Of a DNA stretch of 64,000 bases, positions 55,807 to 64,000 are shown piece after piece. Each line of letters begins with the position of its first letter. The stretch's first letter is position 1. Source of the stretch: Annulohypoxylon bovei var. microspora (lineage: Eukaryota > Ascomycota > Sordariomycetes > Xylariales > Hypoxylaceae). The position numbers were made by a program, and so were the translations under genes. The DNA lies in the NCBI GenBank assembly GCA_022836615.1, contig MU405389.1, positions 1-64,000 on the forward strand, in the 5' to 3' direction. The notes beneath the pieces were generated by a model, which was given only the letters and a program-made list of their open reading frames with translations, searched no databases and was not told the DNA's origin.

Positions 55807-57763
55807 ATGAATCCCATTATGATCGACGAGGAGAAGAATGAGGTGCCGATTGTGGGGGTTGTGACCGACTCGTCTAGCGAAGAGATTCCCGTACACTCGC
55901 GACCGGTGTCTAAGACAGGCCTCCTGGATAAGTTACGATATTATGAGGATGCTCTTGATCGAAAGCTCGGGGTCGAAGGACATAGCATCCAGCGCAGACT
56001 GCCAGGTGATAGGAATCCGTTTTATGCCGGATGGTCAGGTCAATTGGTTAGTACTGGCCCCTAGGCCCAACGGCAGGAAAGGGTAATTGGTAAAGAAGCA
56101 AGTTGACCGGATTGTAGTCTATGTTTGGTTTCTGGGTCGGCGGCTGTAGTACGTATAATTGAGAATTCTTTTGTTCTTCACTTTGGTCCATCTTAGGGGT
56201 TAAAAACGCCCTGATCAACTCGGAGTTGTTTGCAGAGTGGTGTCACCTTTAAGGCGCACTCGGAGCTTCTGGACTCCCTTAGGGAGTGATTACTAACTTC
56301 CACCGCTGCAGTGAATCTGGGGTCTTTCGCGACAGGATTCTTAGGTTGGGAGCTAGGTCTGGATCTGCGACAGAGTATCTTAATCATCATCTTTGGTTCG
56401 ATGACGGGTGCCGCAGTAACTGTATGTTTCCCTACAACAAATCTAATAAAAACACATTAGCCTGATTATCGGTAGGGATGGTGTGCAACAATGGGAGCAC
56501 CGACGGGTCTCCGTCAAGTCGCGATCTGCCGATACTCCGTCGGTTGGTACCCGGCTAAGGCGATAGCTATACTCAACGTAATTCAAGAAATAGGATGGTG
56601 CGCCTGTGGTTCGATCACAGGTGGACAAGCGCTCTCGGCCTTTTCGGACGGCAAGGTCGGAAACGCTGTCGGTGTCGTTATATGCAGTGTAGCGAGCTTG
56701 GTCTTCTCTTTCTTTGGCCTGACGGCGTGTTACCGATTTATGAAGTACACCTGGTTTATATTCATGGTCATCTTCCTCGTTATACTTGGAGAAACCGCCA
56801 GGTTCGGTGATTTCGCTACTCCGCCACCCGCTACTGGACCTACAGGCTCCGGAGCAGCACTGAATTTCTTTTGCGTCATGTACGGCTCTAGTGCCTGTTG
56901 TGCAGGCTATGTCTCGGACTTTTATGTCGAGTATCCTGCCACTATCCCAAAGATAAACGTATTCTTAATCACCTTTCTGGGCCTTCGTAAGTCTAATCGC
57001 TGAGCCCCTGAGCTCGTCTAGACCATTGCTAATTGGCGTTAAGTTATCCCTACTGGCCTATGTGCCGTCATAGGCGCTATAACCGCTTCAGCCTTGCCGC
57101 ATAACGAACTATGGAGTGAACAGTATGACGTTGGAATTGGGTTCTTAATCCAAGCCATGGTCTACCCTTATGGGCTAGCAAAGGTGATGCTGTTTCTGCT
57201 GATGTTTACGGCCATCGGCTTGAATTGCGCGTCGATGTATAGTGCAAGTCTTTCGATTCAACTGTCTACTCGAAGGCTAGCGGTTGTGCCAAGGTTCGTT
57301 TGGACGTTAATCTGCTTTGCTGCGGTCGTCGCCTTGAGCTTGGCCGGCAGTGATCGGCTTTTGGTGTTTCTCCAAGACTTCCTCAGTGTATTGGGTTACT
57401 ATGCAACCGCTGTTTTCGTCTGTCTGGTCACAGAACATTACGTGTTCCGCGGTGGCTCATTCGACAATTACGTCTTGGAAGCTTGGGATAAACCTGAGAT
57501 GTTACCGGTCGGATGGGCTGGTGGTTCTGCTTTGATCTGTGGAATAGTTGGAGGTTGGTGCTACTGTCACCTTATTCGATGGCACCTTGATACTGACCTG
57601 ACCTATAGCTATTCTTGGAATGGCGACAACCTGGTATACCGGTATCGTTGCCAAGTTAATCGGTGACTCGGGTGGTGATATCGGAAACGAGCTTAGTCTC
57701 TTCTTCACCCTTGCTGTCTACGTCCCGGCTCGAATCGTAGAGAGGAAGCATTTGGGAAAATGA
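55807..57763 (+). CDS. Purine-cytosine permease (NCS1 family, Fcy2-like)
   Basis: Six exons: 55,807-56,046; 56,118-56,148 (31 nt); 56,312-56,421; 56,476-56,986; 57,074-57,553; 57,609-57,763. They give 508 residues, close to yeast Fcy2 (about 530). These carriers import cytosine, adenine, guanine or hypoxanthine with protons across the plasma membrane. The N-terminal tail (about 80 residues, LDKLRYYEDALDRKLGVEGH) is hydrophilic. Multiple hydrophobic spans follow: FATGFLGWELGLDLRQS, MGAPTGLRQVAICRYSVGWY, ALLNVIxxxGW-like AILNVIQEIGW, GNAVGVVICSVASLVFSFFG. The end is KLIGDSGGDIGNELSLFFTL, then ARIVERKHLGK, matching the family C-terminus. Donors at exon 1 (GTTAGT) and exon 5 (GTTGGT) are weak, but the phases and the family match support them. 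Substrate choice is not readable. Confidence 0.85.
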
Positions 57764-60700
57764 GCATACTGGGGATCGGATATAGGCTTGGCAGGGGACA
57801 GCTACCCCCTCCATACGGCATGATGCACGTCTTCATCTGCATAGCTGCCTGGTTTAGACTTTGAACCTGCACAGGATTGTGACGATACGCCATTTCAAGA
57901 ACGCCTCCGACGTCTGCCAAGCCGGCTGCTACACAAGAGCTTGTTAGAGCTTTCACGATCTCCTTCTGAAGTAGGAATTTCTCCGATGAATGCACACTTT
58001 GGCGAAACACGTCAATACAGGGGAGCATTGTGTCTATGCAGAGGTACCCTAATGTCTGCGTCGTGCCGACCAGGTACGTAGTAAGTCCTAGGTCCCAGAT
58101 GGAGCGTACCCCACGGAGTGATAAAGGGTGTCTCAATCCTTTGGGTAGAATTAGATAAGGACGTTTTGACCTCGCAGAGGTTACATGGTATTATCGAACG
58201 ATATGCTAGTGACTTCACCATCGATCGTGACGTGCATATGCAAAGCGTGCCTCCCGCAGCCTGACAAAAGAAGCAAGGAGTTACTTTCCCAATTTAGACT
58301 GAGGCGTAATGTTCGAGGTAAATCTGTAATTTGCAATCTACAATCTTAGGGCAGCCAGTCCTAGATGAGGATGCTGGAGTTGACCCCTGATTATCGCAGG
58401 TAGGATGCGATAGGCTGTCGAGGCGTTAATTATTAGTAGGCGATAGAATTTCAGGGCCACCTGGGCAAATATCTCGCCGCAGGACCAACTACTTTCAACA
58501 AAAAGCGGCTGAATTCTGCAGCCTCAGACAGCTCACCGCAACTCCGTCATAGGGAGTAGCCAATGAAGAGAGCAAACTTGACGGGGACAGACTTTGCACG
58601 AATGCAAGTTTCGGGCTAGGAAACGGTTGGCCGTTTTCGTTCTCAACGACCGGATATGTTACCCCTATATATCAGGTAGGTATCTTTACTGTATACTGGG
58701 GGTTTAAACGATATGTGCTGTCACCAGGTAACTTCGATGTGGCGTACTCCTCAAATTAAGACATGCAGCTTCCGAGCTTTCGGCACAACATCTAAGAACT
58801 GTCATCTTGAATAGGCAATCCCTGATAAGAGGAATACATAGTAGGTAGTGCCTGGGTGGAAAGACAAATAAGAGATTGTCTCACCGAAGTCCGAGGTGGT
58901 TAGGCACCTCTCCGTATTCTCGCGGATGGCACACGCACCCCACGGATCACTTCTAGGGGCGGGAATGGGACCTTTTGTGAATCGATGAGATCCTGTAAGC
59001 TTTGTCAGATTGTGGGATGATGATGTTATTGAGCAATACCCAAGATAGATTGTTATTCGAAGGATTACAAAGGCGGGGCTCGGAAGCTAAATAAGGGGGT
59101 ATATCCCTAGTATTTTAGCAGAGGCCTTAAAGGCGCTTTCGTAGGCAAATAATTGGACTCAACTAACACGATCTTGCACTACACAGTGGTGTGTATCTAG
59201 GTAGGACAGGTGTTGGCCCTACGTAGACACAACACTAGGCAACGGGCCGCTATGATTTGCGAGACTACTACAAACTAGTAAGCCCTCAGTTTCAGTAGGA
59301 TAGGGGTAGCCTAACACTAGAAATATTAAATGGTAACAAACAGGATAATTTAGTAGAAATGTTAACCCGTCTGGGCACTGCACTTATCCCTATTGCTAGG
59401 TGATAAATGATGAGTTTTCTCGCATGAGGAATCGTCTTGAATTCAAACCTTTCTAACCTAGGTAGATTCGGGCTGGGAACAGAGATAATAACCGAGCTTA
59501 CTGTTTCGTTGTTACACTCCTATTCGAGTGTCTACTATCCGAGTATCTTAGCCGTGCGTGTGCCGGCGAGTCTCATGACGGCTTGAAAAGAGCATTCTTT
59601 TTAATCTCGTAACAAGATTAATCAAATCTCGTTCAATACGACAGTAGAGAGCTGTAAATTCATATGGCTACAGCAGGCTGTCCACGGGAAAAAAACCGCT
59701 GATCATTGATCGACGCCCAGGCTGGGTAAGGTAGGTAGTTTTGGATGTTTGGGCGTTGGGTACGAAATAGTCGTAGACAAGCAGACGAGTGACAAGGCAA
59801 AGTAGACCGTAACGTTAACCCTTCAAGTGAATGGTGAGGATTGAATATGGTGGATGGTGGGATAGTGGATGTGTAGATTTGCGGATGTGCAGAACGGGAA
59901 CAGCGGGAGAAGGGGTTAGTGGGTAGTGGCAATTGCTTGGGTCCGGGTAGCATGGAGTAAAGTACATGGATTCCTGTTAAAGCCCTGGAAGGATCCACAT
60001 GATAATCCACTCTCCCCATTAATAAGCCCTTGCCTTCCACATGGCTTTTATGCCCCCCAAATTTGTGGGAGAGAAAAATAAAATAACCTTGGAAAGCGTT
60101 GAAAGCTGCTTGGCTCCTTCTTTCGAGCTTCCATTCCACCGCTTGAATTATTCTACCCCACAGTAGGTATGTTCCGCTTATTTTAGACCGGACAAGCCCG
60201 GGGAAGGACGGAATAGTCCAATCATTTCCAACTGGAGTCTAACTGGAGAAACGTGCAACTTTCATAATCTTCTACTTAATTAAGATTTCCTAAATAAATT
60301 CTCAGGAGTTAAAAGCTAAGAGCTCAGAACATTTCATCAATTTGAGGCGCGGCGCAACTTCGCAAATTTTCCAGCAACCCCCAAACCTCGGTCCTAAAAT
60401 GGACCGACCGTATTGGTTCGTCAACTATCATTTCGCATAAAATCTTCATGGTTACGACACAGGACACAGCTTTTTTATGAGAGCCTCGAAACTTGGAACT
60501 TGGGATTTTATCGTCCAACCATACTTGCCGTTACGCACACACCGACATATACGAAGTCTTTATTTATTCATTTACTAGGTAGGTATCAATATCTACGTCA
60601 ACTATCACCGAGGTGTGATCTCATTTATGTGTCTTGATATTTCTTACCTTTACTGCATCCTACTACCGGCAATTTCTCAACACATTGTAGTAGCAAGCAC

Positions 60701-62809
60701 ACGATACCATTCCGAATATCCCAAAACGTGACTTAAACCACCTGCGGGTTATTTGCCTGTTACAGGTACTTTCGAACTTGAGTGAGCTTTAATGAAAAGG
60801 TTAAGAGAATAATAGAGCTAGGCACTTTCGGGGGAAGGTTTACGGATTACTTTTTACGGCATACGTGTACAAAAAAGGACAACTAACTAACGGCACTTAT
60901 CCCCTTTCTTTTCTTTTCTTTTCGTTTCGTTTCAGCCCTGAGTAGCTGTATTAGGGTTGGCTTCCTGAACATGCCATATTCCAACGGCTTCGGTGCCCAG
61001 GTTGTGTCGTACCCAAGGAGATGTTAGCACGTAACGGCCCCCAGATCCCGTTACCCCCTAGCTAGGTCCCAGGTCCTGACTTTTATTAGGTCGACTCCGT
61101 GAAATCTCGCCAGAACCGATCCATCAGGATCCTGTACCTAGCTGAAATCTCAGCCAACCGTTCCCTTGGTGCGCTACGTGTTTGAATTTATCGCTTACAA
61201 TACTCCGAAGTGAGGGCTTACGGTTTAACCTGCCTTACACATTAATCAAAAATATTCTCGTAGGAATCTTACTATGACCCGTTGCCACGTAAGGTAGATG
61301 GTACAGAGGTGCAGAAAAATAAGAAAAATATACATAATCTTACCCAAACGCTTCGGCTTCTTGGGAAACGCAAGGCTTAGGCCACGATACTACCCATTCC
61401 ATCATTCCTGTTAAGGTTCGCTCATGTCATCAACGTGCCAGTTCATCCGTTATTTCTAATAAAATGCCTATGGAAAGGCACATACCATATCATACCACTA
61501 TGTATTTCAATAGATCTTCGAAGTATGTACCTCTACAATGTTCCGTCCGTCTCTCTGGGTCCGTTGCCCCCAAAATCCCGGAGCCCCTGCTACCATGGTT
61601 CTTATTCCCCATACTTTTCTCTTGTACCTAGTACGAGCATTACTCAAACCGGTAAGTCCCTTACGCATGGCCAGACATTGTGTCAACGAATGCTGCTTGA
61701 GTGACGGCTCCCCGGAATGAGTGAATCTGGGGTCAGAACATGGCCAGCAGCTGTTTGTGTACAACTTCCCCAGGTATTAATTTATCAGATATTTGTGCCC
61801 AGTAATAGTGCCGGGGAAATCATTAATAGATTCCCCTTTCGTCTCGTCTCAGATTCATCAGTTTATGTGGTTTAATCAATAAATACCCGTGACCTTTCCC
61901 AACGCTCATATCGTAGCCCCCTTCCCACACTTACACCCCAATATCCCCAATATATCCACGTCAACATCGAATACTTGGACATATATTTGAAGTGCGACAT
62001 CTAATCTGGCCAAACACTCTTGGAACTTTGGAACTTCAAACCCATTTGCCTCGCTTCACTGCTCTTGCTCCTCATTCTTCAACCTACCGACGTGATTTCA
62101 CCTGCCTAACCGAGAGTTAACATCCACCGGTGGTCAAATTAGCTTCGGGATCTGACATCTCTGGACAGAAGGGCACCAAAGCATCGATTCTTATCACCCG
62201 TGAAATTCATCCCGTTCGGCATCAGCTTTGCTAAGACCTACTTCGCGTGGGGTGTCCGCCGCACACAGTCAGGAACTTGGTCTTATTATTGGTGTGTACC
62301 TTATAACTGGTGTGTACCTTATAACTGGTGTGCACACACGACTGTGTACACACGACTTACACACGCATACCCACCGCTCTTTCCGCTTGTCTCTTTACCT
62401 ATTATACTTTATACTTTATTTATTACTTTTATCGTGGCCCTAGCTGCCTAGTTCCTTGTCCTGGCAACGGCACTGGCACCTTCCATCCCATCCCTATTTC
62501 TATATCTAATTCCCACTGTTCTTGCTTCGTCACTACGACAACTTTCGAGCAAACTTTTCTATCCACCTTCGACAAACTTTAATAAATATTTTACCAATCT
62601 TATCTTTTGGCCCAACATTACATACATTTCAACTCTCCACACTTCTCACCAAAACAACTACAACTGTCAATACCCAGGCAAGCTTCGGCATACTTCTACA
62701 AGCTTTCCAAACACCAACCACAATCATAAATTATTTATTCTCTCTCCCGAGTGTCAAACACCAAAGGTGTCCCATTTGGTTCTCGTCATTCAACAGTCAC
62801 CGTCACATC
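57764..62809. other. 5-kb gene-poor region
   Basis: Minus-strand frames at 57,705-58,136 (143 codons, overlapping the permease 3' end) and 59,660-60,139 (159 codons) are the longest, but neither shows a domain, signal or intron logic. A pyrimidine tract of TTTTC units lies at 60,906-60,935. The last kilobase is likely promoter and leader of the gene at 62,901. Confidence 0.5.
62291..62334. repeat. 18-bp tandem repeat
   Basis: GGTGTGTACCTTATAACT occurs at 62,291-62,308 and 62,309-62,326, followed by a partial third unit. A CA/TG-rich stretch follows. It lies in the probable leader or promoter of the microprotein gene. Confidence 0.8.
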
Positions 62810-62887
62810 GTAAGTTACCCTTGTGTATTTGTATTCGTATTCTGAGCTGCTCGCGTGACCTAAGATGAAAGCTAACTCTTCTCGCAG
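62810..62887 (+). other. Probable leader (5' UTR) intron of the microprotein gene
   Basis: GTAAGT at 62,810, a GCTAAC branch site near 62,870 and the acceptor CTCGCAG ending at 62,887 define a 78-nt intron just before the ATG at 62,901. It removes an upstream in-frame ATG at 62,865. Confidence 0.65.
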
Positions 62888-62900
62888 AACACATCTCAAC

Positions 62901-63134
62901 ATGCCTAGCCAGATCGCCGCACCCATTCCGGTAACGCCGCCTCGCAAGAGCTTCCGGCCTTACTCTTCTACAGACCTTTTCGCTAGTCTGAACGCCACTC
63001 TCGCAGCCAAGGACAGCCAGCGTGGTACCCCTATCCGCACCATCCAAGAGCGTGATTGGGATGTTCCGGCACCGCCGCCGCCCAGCCCTGTGAGCTTCCA
63101 TCCGGATCACTGGCAACGAACCTTCCGTCATTGA
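62901..63134 (+). CDS. Proline-rich microprotein, unknown function
   Basis: 77 residues from MPSQIAAPIPVTPPRKSFRP to a His stop (DHWQRTFRH). It has no signal peptide, no membrane span and no cysteine. There is a T-P-P-R basic site, a short helix-like segment (STDLFASLNATLAAKDS), a poly-Pro stretch (DVPAPPPPSPVS), and a basic/aromatic end. The ATG at 62,901 is preferred because the in-frame ATG at 62,865 lies inside the probable leader intron. The clean intron and the poly-Pro/basic pattern support a real gene; a polyproline-binding partner or regulatory role is only conjecture. Confidence 0.55.
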   Translation: MPSQIAAPIPVTPPRKSFRPYSSTDLFASLNATLAAKDSQRGTPIRTIQERDWDVPAPPPPSPVSFHPDHWQRTFRH

Positions 63135-64000
63135 TCGACATGTTCGACGCGGTTCATGCCGTACTTACATGAGAGATGTTCAGCATCTCCATGATCTCAA
63201 TCTCCATGTCTGTATCGGTAGGGGGTTCACTGGTTTGTTATTCGGGAGTTTACGGATGTGAATTAGCAAGGGCATAAGGGAAACAAGATAATCGGTCTAC
63301 ACAAAAGTCTAGGGGCATGGCGTGTGTTTTCGGGAGGAAGAACTCTGGTTCGTGGAAACGCGCTGGATTCGTAGCTTCGCTCTAGTTGAGGTGGCCTTGG
63401 CGGCCCTCAGTTCGCGATCCCATTCATCAGTTCTATTCACTAGTGTCATATGGACTATCACCTTCAGCCACGTACATCTTGTTTGGCCAGACCCTCCTAA
63501 GGGATAGGTAGCACTAGATTCGTACGATAATTGATACCACATTGATACAACTTAAGTAATACTTATTGCTTCGGGACATGAATTAGAAGTTAATGAAATT
63601 GCGGTTTGGAAGAGTGAAAGTTGATCGCAAGTAGTCGGAAGTCAAGTTCCATATATCTACATTTGTAGCGTTGTCGATGTAGACAATTAAACAAGAACGG
63701 GTCTAGTGCGAATGCTGGCGAAGATCACTATGGACTGCCGAATATCAAGCCCTAAGAGAATGGTAACGTCGCCAATGGAGAGCTGGAGAGTAATATGTGA
63801 AGGATGTTCTCCAAGAACAAACAAAAATTGAAAAGAATTGCATTTTCCCCTCGGCTATGAATTTTTCAAGGTACCGAGTTGGGGTTGTTGTGTGTTCTCT
63901 TCAAAAAGTCTTGGCACTGTGGCGTCTTTCCTAATTGGGATGATTTAATCCATTTAACGCGTTCGTTCTTGCAACGCGACGCGTCTTGTATCTCGAGTAC
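63135..64000. other. Intergenic to the window end
   Basis: The 3' region of the microprotein gene and about 800 bp in which I see no gene, repeat or RNA. Confidence 0.5.

Noticed and set aside
57705..58136. 143-codon minus-strand frame after the permease
   Set aside because: Overlaps the last permease exon, shows no family pattern I recognise, and extending it through introns gave nothing coherent.
59660..60139. 159-codon minus-strand frame
   Set aside because: No domain, signal peptide or conserved-looking block; composition resembles the flanking intergenic DNA.
1..64000. tRNA, rRNA, CRISPR arrays, intact transposons or telomere repeats
   Set aside because: Looked for and not seen: no cloverleaf with a GTTCGA arm I trust, no regularly spaced direct repeats with unique spacers, no transposase, reverse transcriptase or integrase frame, no TTAGGG array. 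A tRNAscan and Rfam search would be needed to be certain.

Overview
The window is nuclear DNA of a filamentous ascomycete (Pezizomycotina, most likely Sordariomycetes). The evidence is short spliceosomal introns (about 47-165 nt) with CTAAC/CTGAC-type branch points, an AtfA-type bZIP factor with its fungus-specific domains, a HeLo-domain cell-death gene, GPI-anchored Ser/Thr-rich wall proteins, and an abrupt junction between an ORF-free, extremely AT-rich block and normal gene-bearing DNA. That junction is typical of genomes shaped by repeat-induced point mutation (RIP). I read gene models by eye from both strands; splice sites are predictions, checked for reading-phase agreement across every junction.

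Layout. 1 to ~11,335: an AT-rich block without plausible genes, holding two decayed tandem arrays. 11,777-14,104: a mitochondrial rRNA ribose methyltransferase (MRM1-like) next to the block. 15,466-23,806: three secreted or cell-surface proteins (a cysteine-rich GPI protein, a low-complexity GPI protein, a small effector-like secreted protein) spread through gene-poor DNA. 24,134-28,628: a dead short-chain dehydrogenase fragment, a Ser/Thr kinase gene, and a divergently transcribed HeLo-pseudokinase gene. 29,122-30,747: a seven-exon agmatinase-type ureohydrolase with a signal peptide.

33,679-48,308 is the conserved housekeeping part: a large disordered protein, U1 snRNP protein C, the p24 cargo receptor Erv25 (divergent from U1-C), the succinate dehydrogenase assembly factor SDHAF2, the kinetochore protein Dsn1/Mis13, and the stress bZIP factor AtfA/Atf1. 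51,960-53,127 is a glutathione S-transferase-like gene broken by one in-frame stop. 55,807-57,763 is a six-exon purine-cytosine permease. After 5 kb with no gene I can defend, a 77-residue microprotein gene with a leader intron sits at 62,901-63,134.

The most interesting unit is 24,738-28,628. A kinase with most catalytic residues intact and a HeLo domain fused to a kinase-like domain lacking catalytic residues are transcribed head to head from a 764-bp spacer, each behind a TATA box. The layout resembles an activating kinase plus a four-helix-bundle/pseudokinase executioner (compare animal RIPK3-MLKL). It is an inference and has not been tested. The kinase gene carries an intron that seems to start with AT instead of GT, so the kinase allele may be impaired.

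Other points: C-to-T or G-to-A type changes in the GST gene, the kinase donor and the SDR relic; a two-codon upstream ORF ending on the MRM1 start codon; a 117-bp minisatellite inside MRM1; a dispersed intergenic TACCTAGGTA palindrome. I saw no tRNA, rRNA, CRISPR array or intact transposon.
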